Made by a program: the position numbers and the translations under genes | Origin: Streptomyces bohaiensis | GTDB lineage: Bacteria > Actinomycetota > Actinomycetes > Streptomycetales > Streptomycetaceae | Assembly: GCF_012033785.1 (NCBI RefSeq) | Contig: NZ_JAAVJC010000008.1 | Coordinates: 1-51,945, forward strand | Reading direction: 5' to 3' | Length of the DNA stretch: 51,945 bases | Part shown: positions 9,041 to 16,776 of the stretch, one piece after another | Layout: each line of letters opens with the position of its first letter | Position numbering within the stretch: position 1 is the first letter of the stretch | The notes under the pieces: generated by a model | The model's input: the letters and a program-made list of their open reading frames with translations, nothing else | Told to the model about the DNA's origin: nothing | Database searches by the model: none

Positions 9041-9612
9041 ACGACCTCCCGCGCCGTTCCGCCCAGACGGTCCCCGACCTGGTGCAGTTGCCTCCCGCCT
9101 TCCACGCGTTCCACGAGCTCCACTACCCGGCCTACCTCTCCTACGTCGAACTGCAACTGGGCGACCCGAGCGAGGCCCGGGGCGTGGTGGAGGACGTCTT
9201 CGTCTACCTCGCCGTCAACTGGCAGGCGCTGATGCGCACCGAGGTCCCCGCGGCCGAGGCGTGGGCGGTCGTCAGGACGGTGGTGGTCAGTCATCTCGAG
9301 GAGCGCGGCCGGCAGCCCGCCATGCCGGAGACCGCCGTCTTCCGCCGGGTCGCCACCGACGTGCTCCGGCAGACTCGCGGCCAGTTCGAGGTCATGGAAT
9401 CGGTCATAGGGCTGTACCCCGCCATCGCACGTCTGCCCGAACGGCTGTTCGATGTGGTGGTCCTCCGCTTCGTCCTGGGCTATCCGACCGGTCAGGTCGC
9501 GGCGATCATGGGGTTGGAGGAGGGCACTGTCCGCAGCCACATCCACCACGCGCGGGGCAAGCTCTCCCGTGAGCTCGGCTGCGACGACCCCGGCGGACGG
9601 AGGACACCGTGA
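9037..9612 (+). CDS. ECF-like RNA polymerase sigma factor
   Basis: This protein of about 191 residues has the two-domain layout of an ECF sigma factor. Residues roughly 15-70 form region 2 (FHELHYPAYLSYVELQLGD), followed by a linker, and residues 125-180 form region 4 with the helix-turn-helix LPERLFDVVVLRFVLG...VAAIMGLEEGTVRSHIHHARGKL. The region 2 acidic motif is weak, so promoter melting may be atypical. The GTG at 9037 is backed by a GAGGGGGG ribosome site and overlaps the stop of the 48-aa ORF. The next gene begins at the stop codon, so the three frames form one coupled unit. No classical anti-sigma factor with a membrane segment is seen next to it. Confidence 0.8.
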   Translation: MNDLPRRSAQTVPDLVQLPPAFHAFHELHYPAYLSYVELQLGDPSEARGVVEDVFVYLAVNWQALMRTEVPAAEAWAVVRTVVVSHLEERGRQPAMPETAVFRRVATDVLRQTRGQFEVMESVIGLYPAIARLPERLFDVVVLRFVLGYPTGQVAAIMGLEEGTVRSHIHHARGKLSRELGCDDPGGRRTP

Positions 9613-10271
9613 GGACCGCATCGCAGGACTTCGACGCGTTCCTGGCCAATGCGGCGATCCCCTTCGCCACCACCCGCGCCGAACTCGACGAGTCCCGGCG
9701 CCGCATCGAGGAGCGCCTCGCCGCGTCGCTGCCGCACCGGGCCGCGCCGGCGCCGTCGGCCGGCCCGGCGGTCGGCCGCGAACTGCCGGCGCACCGCCGG
9801 GCCGGCGAGGATCTCCGGCAGCTGTGCGCGCTCGTGGTCCGCGACGCCCGGGCGGCCGCCAGTATCGCCGGACTGGTGAACTCCGTGCGGATCGAGCCGG
9901 ACGGCGCGCTCGTCTTCGCCTGCCTGCTCCATCTCGCCGACCGTCCCGACGGCGCGCAGTTCTGGTGGCAGTTCAGCGCGGGCGCCGGGAGGGGCACCTC
10001 GGCCGTCTGCCTGCACCTGCTGCACCTGCAACGCGGGGAGCACCGCGATGCGCGCTACTGGGCGGCGCAGTTCGCAGCCCTCGCGCAGGAGGCGCCGTGG
10101 TTCGTCCACGACATGCTGCGCGCCCACGCCGCGCTCGGCGACCGCCGCGGCGCCCCGGCGACGACACCCGCGCTGGCCGACGCCATCCGGCGGCTGGACG
10201 TCGCCACCGACCAGGACTTCGGCCCGGTGCCCCGCCCGGACCCCGGCCTCGCCGCCCAGCTCGGCCGCTGA
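9609..10271 (+). CDS. Hypothetical protein coupled to the ECF-like sigma factor
   Basis: This 220-residue protein is of unknown function. It starts at a GTG inside the sigma factor's stop (GTGA), so it is almost certainly co-translated. It is soluble, with no signal peptide or membrane segment, and rich in Ala/Arg helices; phrases include IEPDGALVFACLLHLADR and GAQFWWQFSAGAGRGTSAVCLHLLHL. The latter, with RGEHRDARYWAAQFAAL, resembles tetratricopeptide-like helical pairs (inference). Its placement suggests a regulator or partner of the sigma factor. A terminator hairpin follows directly. Confidence 0.7.
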   Translation: MRTASQDFDAFLANAAIPFATTRAELDESRRRIEERLAASLPHRAAPAPSAGPAVGRELPAHRRAGEDLRQLCALVVRDARAAASIAGLVNSVRIEPDGALVFACLLHLADRPDGAQFWWQFSAGAGRGTSAVCLHLLHLQRGEHRDARYWAAQFAALAQEAPWFVHDMLRAHAALGDRRGAPATTPALADAIRRLDVATDQDFGPVPRPDPGLAAQLGR

Positions 10272-10312
10272 CCGGGCGCACCCGCCCCGCACGCGGGGGC
10301 GAGTGCGCCCGG
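10272..10312. terminator. Bidirectional terminator hairpin
   Basis: A perfect 10-bp stem (CCGGGCGCAC at 10272-10281 and GTGCGCCCGG at 10303-10312) lies between two convergent genes. The loop carries a further GCCCC/GGGGC pairing. No T-run follows, as is common in actinomycetes. Confidence 0.75.
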
Positions 10313-10319
10313 CCCGCCG

Positions 10320-10775
10320 TCACGGCCCGGCGGGCGCCTGCTCGGGGGCGACGGGGTAACCACTGGTGAGCGCCACCCGGTTCCAGGCGTTCATCACGAC
10401 GGCCAGCCAGGCGACCGCCGACGCCTGCTCCGCGCCGAGGGCCTCCCCCTCCGCGGTCGCCGTCGCGGCGGCCGGGGAGGTGACCGACTCCGCCAGCCGG
10501 AGTGCCGCGCGCTCGTCGTCGCTGAAGTACTGCGACTCCCGCCAGGCGCCGAGCACGGCCAGTCGGTCCGTGGTCTCGCCGAGCGCCAGCGCGTCCCTGG
10601 TGTGCATCCGCAGACAGAAGGCGCAGCCGTTGATCTGGGAGACCCTGAGCTTGACCAGTTCGGCCAGCAGCGGGGGCAGCCCCGCGGCCTCGACCCCCGC
10701 GTCGGCCTGCTCGCTGAGGCGGAGGAGCCGGCGGTAGGCGGCGGGGTCACCGGTGGTGAGGTCGACGGTGGTCAT
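10320..10775 (-). CDS. Carboxymuconolactone decarboxylase / AhpD-family protein
   Basis: This 151-residue protein has the AhpD-type redox motif CAFCLRMH, a CxxC followed by His three residues later, at about residues 52-59, in an all-helical CMD fold. Such proteins act as alkylhydroperoxidases using a thiol relay. The N-terminus up to LRVSQINGC and the tail (AVVMNAWNRVALTSGYPVAP) match the family and its usual length. It is divergent from an ECF41 sigma factor at 10889. ECF41 genes are known to sit beside carboxymuconolactone decarboxylase, oxidoreductase or epimerase genes that they control, and a matching promoter is present upstream (10852-10878). The ribosome site is AAGGGAAC. Confidence 0.93.
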   Translation of the reverse strand: MTTVDLTTGDPAAYRRLLRLSEQADAGVEAAGLPPLLAELVKLRVSQINGCAFCLRMHTRDALALGETTDRLAVLGAWRESQYFSDDERAALRLAESVTSPAAATATAEGEALGAEQASAVAWLAVVMNAWNRVALTSGYPVAPEQAPAGP

Positions 10776-10851
10776 GATGTTCCCTTCGGAGCAGTGGCGG
10801 ACGGTGGGGAGGCGCGGCGCGATCGGTGCGCCGTGCCGCCCCGGTACCTTC

Positions 10852-10878
10852 GACGAGACAGCGCGCCGGAATGTGAGG
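10852..10878 (-). promoter_or_regulatory. ECF41-type promoter for the AhpD-like gene
   Basis: On the minus strand the sequence reads CCTCACA (10878-10872), a 16-bp spacer, then CGTC (10855-10852). The published ECF41 consensus as I recall it is TGTCACA-N16-CGTC, so the -10 and spacer match exactly and the -35 matches 5 of 7. It would give a leader of about 70 nt ahead of the AhpD-like gene at 10775. Confidence 0.65.
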
Positions 10879-10888
10879 TGCCGACCGG

Positions 10889-11968
10889 ATGCGGCGCCGC
10901 GGCCGGTCCCGTGAGGACAGGGGGTCCGAGGTGGCTCAGGAGCGCGGAGCCGCCCCCGAGGGGGCGGACACCGGCGGCCCCGGGTTGCCGGTCGACCGCG
11001 AACGCGCCCGGTTGACCGGCATGGCCCACCGCGTTCTCGGCACCGTCGCCGAGGCGGAGGACGCGGTCCAGGAGGCGTATCTGCGCTGGTACCGGCTCGA
11101 CGTCACCGAGCGGGGGCGCGTCGTCAACCCCGCGGCCTGGCTCACCCGGGTCACCGGCCGTATCTGCCTGGACCACCTGAACAGCGCCCGGGTCCGCCGG
11201 GAGCGGTACGTCGGACCCTGGCTCCCCGAACCCGTGCCGGAAGGCACCTTTCCCGGGGTCGGGGACGGCTCCGTGCGACCCGTCGCCATGGCGCCCGCGG
11301 CCGACTCGCCGTCCGAGCGCGCGGTGGCGAACGAGCAGGTCGGCACCGCCCTGCTCGTCGTCATGGAGTCCATGACACCGGCCGAACGCGTGGTCTTCGT
11401 GATGCACGACGTCTTCGCCGTGCCGTTCGCGGAGATCGCCCGTGCCGTCGACCGCACCCCGGCCGCGACCCGGCAGCTCGCCCGCTCCGCCCGGGGACGC
11501 CCGGGCTCCGGCCGCCGGACCCCCGCCGACCGGGCCGAGTACGCCCGGGTGGTGGCGGCGTTCGGCGCTGCCTGCCGTGACGGGGACCTCGCGCGGTTGG
11601 TCGCGCTGCTGGACCCCGCGGCGGTGCTCCGCTCCGATGGCGGCGGAGTCGTCCGGGCCGCCCGGCGCCCGGTGTCGGGGGCCCTCGCCGCCGGCCGGTT
11701 CCTCGTCGGCGTTCTCGCGAAGAACCCGACGCTCCGCCTGGAGCCCGTCGCGACCGCCGACGGCCCGGGCCACCTGCTGGTCGCCGACGGCACGACGGTG
11801 GGCGTGCTCACGCTCGGCGTCCACCGGGAGCGCGTGACCGACGTGTGGATCCAGCAGAACCCGGCCAAACTCACCCGCTGGCCCCGCACACGCGCCGTGC
11901 CCGACGCCGCCCGCCCCTCCGACCCCGGCCCGGCCGCATCGCGGGGGCGGCACAGGGACCGCCCGTAA
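10889..11968 (+). CDS. ECF41-family (SigJ-type) RNA polymerase sigma factor
   Basis: This protein of up to 359 residues has region 2 (MAHRVLGTVAEAEDAVQEAYLRW, about 45-68), region 4 (MTPAERVVFVMHDVFAVPFAEIARAV, about 160-185) and a C-terminal NTF2/SnoaL-like domain from about 210. It carries the three ECF41 hallmarks: WLPEP in the linker, DGGG at the start of the extension and NPAKL near the end. In this family the extension replaces an anti-sigma factor and tunes activity from within the protein. The gene is divergent from its probable target, the AhpD-like gene. The start is uncertain: ATG 10889 is the longest, while a GTG about 14 codons later follows a G-rich ribosome site. Confidence 0.92.
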   Translation: MRRRGRSREDRGSEVAQERGAAPEGADTGGPGLPVDRERARLTGMAHRVLGTVAEAEDAVQEAYLRWYRLDVTERGRVVNPAAWLTRVTGRICLDHLNSARVRRERYVGPWLPEPVPEGTFPGVGDGSVRPVAMAPAADSPSERAVANEQVGTALLVVMESMTPAERVVFVMHDVFAVPFAEIARAVDRTPAATRQLARSARGRPGSGRRTPADRAEYARVVAAFGAACRDGDLARLVALLDPAAVLRSDGGGVVRAARRPVSGALAAGRFLVGVLAKNPTLRLEPVATADGPGHLLVADGTTVGVLTLGVHRERVTDVWIQQNPAKLTRWPRTRAVPDAARPSDPGPAASRGRHRDRP

Positions 11969-12050
11969 TCGACTACGCTCGGTGCCGAACCCGGGACACC
12001 GTGTCAAACCCCGGTGCTCCGGCCTGCCGTCCGCCCACTGGGAGAAGCAC

Positions 12051-12779
12051 GTGACCGCCCCGCACCCCGCACCCAGCCGTCGCGGCAGACTGTTCCCGGT
12101 GGCGGTCATTGCCGTCACCGCCGTCGTCGTCGCCCTGCTCCTGCTCGGACAGCGCGGCGCAGGCGAGGCGGACGCCGGCGCCGGCGGAGACCGGGCGGCC
12201 GCCGGGGCGGAGCTCCCCGACCTGACCGGCCTGGAGCGTCGCGAGGACGGCGACCCGCTCGCGGAGGGCCCCACCGATGCGCCCGTCGGGCTCATCGTCT
12301 ACTCCGACTACCAGTGCGGCTTCTGCGCCGCCTGGACCTCCGACACCCTCCCCGCGCTGCGCGAGTACGTGGCCGCAGGCCACCTCCGCATCGAATGGCG
12401 CGACATCAGCATCTTCGGCGAACCCTCCGACCGGGCGGCCAGGGCCGCCTACGCGGCCGGCCTCCAGGGCGGGCACGACGCCTTCCACGGCGCGCTCTTC
12501 GCGGGGGGCGGGACCCGCGGCGCGGACGGGCTCGAGCAGCAGGCGCTGGTGGACCTCGCGGCGGAGGTCGGGCTGGACGCCGAGCGCTTCGCCGAGGACC
12601 TCGCTGCCGACACCACCCGGGCGGCCGTCGCCCGCAACGCGGCCGAGGCGGAGAGCCTGGGAGCCGTGTCCACCCCCTCGTTCCTGCTCGCGGGGCAGCC
12701 GGTCGTGGGGGCCCAGCCCCCCGAGGTGTTCACCGCCGTCATCGACGAGGCGCTCGCCGCGGGCGACGGCCGTCGATGA
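12051..12779 (+). CDS. Membrane-anchored DsbA-family thiol oxidoreductase
   Basis: This protein of about 242 residues has one N-terminal signal anchor (residues about 13-35, VAVIAVTAVVVALLLLG), an acidic linker and a thioredoxin-like DsbA domain. The redox motif is DYQCGFC, an active CxxC, around residues 85-90, and the cis-Pro loop is VSTPSFLL near the C-terminus. It should act outside the membrane in disulfide formation or reduction. The GTG at 12051 follows GGAGAAG and starts just before the anchor; an upstream open frame is ignored. Its stop overlaps the start of the CcdA-like gene (ATGA), so the membrane partner that shuttles electrons to it is co-translated. Confidence 0.93.
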   Translation: MTAPHPAPSRRGRLFPVAVIAVTAVVVALLLLGQRGAGEADAGAGGDRAAAGAELPDLTGLERREDGDPLAEGPTDAPVGLIVYSDYQCGFCAAWTSDTLPALREYVAAGHLRIEWRDISIFGEPSDRAARAAYAAGLQGGHDAFHGALFAGGGTRGADGLEQQALVDLAAEVGLDAERFAEDLAADTTRAAVARNAAEAESLGAVSTPSFLLAGQPVVGAQPPEVFTAVIDEALAAGDGRR

Positions 12780-13684
12780 CGGACATCGGCCCGGCCGCGG
12801 CGTTCGCGGGAGGCGCCCTCGCCCTCCTCAGCCCGTGCGGCGCGCTGCTGCTGCCGGCGTTCTTCGCCACCACGGTGGGCGCCGGACCGCGGCTGGCGGC
12901 GCACGGCGCCGCCTTCTACGCCGGACTGTGTCTCACGCTGGTGCCGCTGGGCATCGGCGCCGGGGCCGTCGGCGCGACGCTCGTCGGCCACCGCGACACG
13001 ATGGTGCTCCTCGCCTCCGCCGCCCTGGTGGCCACCGGTTTCCTCCACGCCGCCGGGTTCGGATTCGACCCGGCGCGACTCCTGCCAGGTGTCCGGGCAC
13101 TGCAGCGGCGGACGGCGACGACCCCCACCGGGCTGCTCCGCAGTCTGCTGCTCGGCGCCGCCGGCGGCGTGGCGGGATTCTGCGCCGGCCCGATCCTGGG
13201 GGCGGTCCTGACGCTGGCCGCCGCGCGCGGTGACGCGACCACGGCGGGTCTCCTCCTCGCCGTGTACGCGGCCGGGACCGTCCTGCCGCTGCTCGCCCTC
13301 GCGGCACTGTGGCACCGCCTCGGGGAGCGGGGCCGCCGGCGGCTGCGCGGACGGGAACTCCGGTTGGGCGGACGGCGGCTGCACACCACCTCGCTGGCGA
13401 CCGGCGGGCTCATCGCCGGGCTGGGCGTCTACTTCTGGGCGACCGACGGCCTGCTGAACGCCCCCGACCCGGTGCCCACCGCGATCCAGACCTGGTTGCA
13501 GTACGGCGTCACCCGATGGGCCGGCCCCCTCGTGGACGTCCTGCTGGTGCTGCTCGCCGCGGCCGTCCTGCTGGCCGGCTGGGCGCTGCGCTCCCGGCGG
13601 CGGCCGGCCCCGGCCCCCGCCGGGGACCCGGCGCGGGAGCACCCATCGGGCGCCGCCGCGGGGGCCGGCGCCGAGCGGCGCTGA
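12776..13684 (+). CDS. CcdA/DsbD-type cytochrome c biogenesis membrane protein
   Basis: This protein of about 302 residues has six or more hydrophobic segments and the paired Cys signatures of the CcdA/DsbD transmembrane domain: LSPCGALLLPAFFA in the first segment and GFCAGPILGAVL in the fourth. It passes reducing equivalents from cytoplasmic thioredoxin across the membrane. The C-terminal tail after about 275 is Pro/Ala-rich and cytoplasmic or disordered. The ATG overlaps the stop of the upstream DsbA-like gene, making the two a redox module. No thioredoxin domain is fused to it. Confidence 0.92.
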   Translation: MTDIGPAAAFAGGALALLSPCGALLLPAFFATTVGAGPRLAAHGAAFYAGLCLTLVPLGIGAGAVGATLVGHRDTMVLLASAALVATGFLHAAGFGFDPARLLPGVRALQRRTATTPTGLLRSLLLGAAGGVAGFCAGPILGAVLTLAAARGDATTAGLLLAVYAAGTVLPLLALAALWHRLGERGRRRLRGRELRLGGRRLHTTSLATGGLIAGLGVYFWATDGLLNAPDPVPTAIQTWLQYGVTRWAGPLVDVLLVLLAAAVLLAGWALRSRRRPAPAPAGDPAREHPSGAAAGAGAERR

Positions 13685-13775
13685 CCAGCGCGCGGGAATG
13701 CTCCCGGCCGGCGATCTGTTGGCACCCCTCATGCACGAAGCCGCTTCCCAACTCCCTCCCGCCCCGTCCGGGCGG

Positions 13776-15020
13776 ATGCCCGTCGCCGTGTACGTGCTCG
13801 GCCTGTCCGTCTTCGCGCTCGGCACCAGCGAGTTCATGCTCTCCGGGCTGCTGCCCGCCATCGCCGACGACATGGACGTATCCATCCCCCAGGCCGGTCT
13901 TCTCATATCGGCCTTCGCGGTGGGCATGGTCGTCGGGGCTCCCCTTCTCGCGGTGGCCACCCTGCGATTGCCGCGCCGCACCACCCTGATTGCGCTCATC
14001 TCCGTCTTCGCCCTCGGCCAGGTCGCCGGCGCGCTCGCGCCGACCTACGAGACGCTCTTCGCCTCCCGCGTCGTCAGCGCGCTGGCCTGCGCGGGATTCT
14101 GGGCCGTGGGCGCGGCCGTCGCGGTGCAGACCGTGCCGAGGAACGCGCGGGCCCGAGCCCTGGCCGTCATGGTGGCTGGGCTGTCGATCGCCAACGTCCT
14201 CGGGGTTCCCGGCGGTGCGTTCCTCGGCGAGCACCTCGGATGGCGCTCCGCCTTCTGGGCGGTCGGCGCGGCCGCCGTCGTCGCGCTCGTGGGCGTGGTC
14301 GCGCTGGTGCCCCGCATCCCGCTACCGGCGGAACGGCCCCGGATCCGGCGGGAACTGGCCGTCTACCGCGAGGGACAGGTGTGGCTCGCGATCACCGCGA
14401 CCGCGCTCGCCGGCGGCGCCGTGTTCTGCGCCTTCTCCTATCTCGCCCCGCTGCTCACCGATGTGGCCGGACTCGACGCCGGGTCGGTACCCCTGGTCCT
14501 CGCGCTGTTCGGCGCGGGCGCCCTGGTGGGCGCGACCATCGGCGGCCGGTTCGCCGACGCCCACCTGTTCGGGGTGATGGTCAGCGGTGTTGCCGCCTCC
14601 ACCGTCCTGCTCGCGGGTCTGGCGGTCCTCGCGGCGCACCCGGTGGCCGTCGTCGCCCTGTCGTTCCTGATCGGGGTGTCGGCCTTCTACACCGCGCCGG
14701 CGCTCAACACCCGCATCTTCGATGTCGCGGCCGCGGCGCCGACGCTGGCCGGCGCGACGGCCACCGCCGCGTTCAACGTCGGCAACACCGGCGGGCCCTG
14801 GCTCGGGGGCGCGGTGATCGACGCCGGTCTGGGGTACGCCGCGCCGGCGTGGGCCGGTGCGGGGATGGGACTCCTCGCCCTCGCCGTGGTCGTGGTGGCG
14901 CTGCTGCTGCGCCGGCGGGGCTCCGCAGGACCGGACGGCGGTGCCGTCCCGCTGGAACGGGCGGCCGTGACCGGGGACGCCGCGGCGGAGCGGGGCGCGG
15001 CGCTGAACGGCCCGCGGTGA
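13776..15020 (+). CDS. MFS exporter, Cmx/CmrA-like chloramphenicol efflux family
   Basis: This is a 12-helix major facilitator of about 414 residues. The N-terminus MPVAVYVLGLSVFALGTSEFM matches the Cmx/CmrA and AraJ-like drug:proton antiporters, and the second helix carries the GTSEFM motif typical of this subgroup. Motif C (GGPWLGG) is visible in helix 11. I place the start at ATG 13776, where family similarity begins; ATGs at 13698 and 13731 extend the frame without any ribosome site. It is 90 bp downstream of the CcdA-like gene and may be in the same transcript. The exported compound is unknown. Confidence 0.85.
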   Translation: MPVAVYVLGLSVFALGTSEFMLSGLLPAIADDMDVSIPQAGLLISAFAVGMVVGAPLLAVATLRLPRRTTLIALISVFALGQVAGALAPTYETLFASRVVSALACAGFWAVGAAVAVQTVPRNARARALAVMVAGLSIANVLGVPGGAFLGEHLGWRSAFWAVGAAAVVALVGVVALVPRIPLPAERPRIRRELAVYREGQVWLAITATALAGGAVFCAFSYLAPLLTDVAGLDAGSVPLVLALFGAGALVGATIGGRFADAHLFGVMVSGVAASTVLLAGLAVLAAHPVAVVALSFLIGVSAFYTAPALNTRIFDVAAAAPTLAGATATAAFNVGNTGGPWLGGAVIDAGLGYAAPAWAGAGMGLLALAVVVVALLLRRRGSAGPDGGAVPLERAAVTGDAAAERGAALNGPR

Positions 15021-15042
15021 CCGTCCGGCTTCCGCGCCCGGC

Positions 15043-16515
15043 TCAGGGGGCGATACCGACGCCCGGGAAACGGGACCAGAGCGCTTCCTGGAGCGCGTTC
15101 ATCGCCGGCCAGTGCCCTCCGGCCGGGCGGACGTTGACCCGGTCGTGGTAGCCCGCGGGCCGGTAATCGGGCTCGAAGTGGCAGCCGCCGGGGTGGGCGG
15201 ACGCGAAGGTGGCGCAGGAGCGGGCCACGTCGCCCGGGGTGGGGCGCTGTCCGGTCCCGACCCAGCCGGCGAGCGCGTCGAGCGCGGTGGCGTACCCGGC
15301 CTTACTGAGGCCGCTGTGCTCCGACTCGCGGGTGAAGGTCTGCACCAGGTGCCGTTCGCGCCCCGCCCCGCGGAGCGTCGCGCGGTAGGCGGCCTCGTGC
15401 TCGACGAACGCCGTCGCGTCCCCGACGGCGTGCAGGGTGAGGACCGGAACCGTCACCCGTCCGGTCAGATCGCTGTCGTAGGAGAGGTCGCGCCGGGCGG
15501 CGGGGTCCGCCGCGAAGCGCGCCACGCCGCGGTTGAGCGCCGCGTCGTCGTGGGAGCCGCGGTAGCGCACGCCGACGGTGGAGAAGGGGTTCCGACCGTC
15601 CAGTCGCTTGTGGACGATGTCGGCGAATGTCACCGTGGCGAACCGCAGGTGGGACTCGAGGGAGGACTCCGGGATGCCGGTGACGGCGGTGATGTCGTCG
15701 AGGTTCCGCTGCTGGAGCGGGGTGCGGTCCTCGGGGGCCAGGGTGTGGCCGGTGCACTCCAGCAGCCGGGAGCGCAGGTCGGCGGTGGTCATCGTCTCGC
15801 CGGCCGGCAACCCCTGCCAGAGCGGGTACTGGCGCTCCTGCGGGCGCGGGTGGTTGTTGCAGTAGTACTGGTGCACCACCCGGAGGTCGACCCGGTAGTC
15901 GTAGCCGCGGGAACCGCCGGCGAGGACGCCGTTGGTCAGCAGGAGGCCGTCGAACGGGCCGCCGTCGCGCGTGCCGTAGACCTCCGCTGCCTTCGCCGCG
16001 ACGTTGCCGCCCCAGGACTGGCCGTGCAGCAGCGTGAGCTCGGGCTCACCGAACCGCTCGACGAAGACCTGGCGGACCGTCTCGGTGTCCTCCGCCGCCA
16101 TGCGGGTGCCGTAGCCGCCGCGCCGGTAGGAGGAGCCGGCCCACGCATAGCCCTCCTCGACCATGACGGTCCAGCGCTCGAGGTCCCCGGCGCTCCGCTC
16201 GGGGTCCGACCCGGGCGTGAGGCTCGGCCCGCCGTGGGCATGGACGACCAGCGAACCGTTCCACTCGGTGGGGACGGCGAGCGTGTAGTACGACCCGTTG
16301 CGGTCGATCCCGCCGTAGCAGGTGGCGCTCTCCGCGATCGCCTCCGGGCAGGCCGCCGGCTCCGGTCCGGCGGGCTGCCCCGAGGCCGTGGCGGTGGAAC
16401 CGCCCGCCAGGCCGGCCGCGAGGGCGGCCGCGGCGGCCACGGTGGCGAGGGCGGTACGCAGATACCCGCGCGCCGTGTCACGGCGCGCGGGTCGCGTGGG
16501 GGAGGTGCTCTTCAC
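15043..16515 (-). CDS. Secreted alpha/beta hydrolase
   Basis: This protein of about 490 residues begins with a twin-Arg/Lys n-region and a long Ala-rich hydrophobic core (LRTALATVAAAAALAAGLAGG) ending near an ASGQ cleavage zone, so it is exported. The mature part has an alpha/beta hydrolase fold: an oxyanion HAHGGP loop, the nucleophile elbow GQSWGGN, an Asp in LHAVGDATAFVEHE and a catalytic His near ESEHSGL. Four or more Cys suggest extracellular disulfides. It resembles tannase/feruloyl-esterase-like or peptidase S9-like proteins, but the substrate is unclear. The GTG at 16515 has a GAGGAGC ribosome site; a longer frame to 16554 lacks one. It is convergent with the MFS gene. Confidence 0.8.
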   Translation of the reverse strand: MKSTSPTRPARRDTARGYLRTALATVAAAAALAAGLAGGSTATASGQPAGPEPAACPEAIAESATCYGGIDRNGSYYTLAVPTEWNGSLVVHAHGGPSLTPGSDPERSAGDLERWTVMVEEGYAWAGSSYRRGGYGTRMAAEDTETVRQVFVERFGEPELTLLHGQSWGGNVAAKAAEVYGTRDGGPFDGLLLTNGVLAGGSRGYDYRVDLRVVHQYYCNNHPRPQERQYPLWQGLPAGETMTTADLRSRLLECTGHTLAPEDRTPLQQRNLDDITAVTGIPESSLESHLRFATVTFADIVHKRLDGRNPFSTVGVRYRGSHDDAALNRGVARFAADPAARRDLSYDSDLTGRVTVPVLTLHAVGDATAFVEHEAAYRATLRGAGRERHLVQTFTRESEHSGLSKAGYATALDALAGWVGTGQRPTPGDVARSCATFASAHPGGCHFEPDYRPAGYHDRVNVRPAGGHWPAMNALQEALWSRFPGVGIAP

Positions 16516-16721
16516 GTGGGGTGCTCCTCGGCTGGCGGCCGTCCGGGGCGACACCCGGACGGCCGATCGGTGCGAGTGGGCATGCTACGCACCGCCTGCC
16601 TGTCCTGACCATGACGACGCGCACCTCACCCATGTGATCCGGTGTGCACGTCGACGATCACTCGTGGTCGATTCACGTGTGAGAACCATGGAGTTCGGAT
16701 CGGTTCTGATGCGAACTCCGC

Positions 16722-16758
16722 CTCCCCGGGCGGGGGAGGAGCGCCCCTGCCCGGGGAG
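16722..16758 (-). terminator. Terminator hairpin downstream of the alcohol dehydrogenase
   Basis: A 10-bp stem, CTCCCCGGGC at 16722-16731 and GCCCGGGGAG at 16749-16758, lies 18 bp beyond the stop of the leftward dehydrogenase at 16777. Confidence 0.65.
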
Positions 16759-16776
16759 AGCCGTCGCGCGGTCGCC

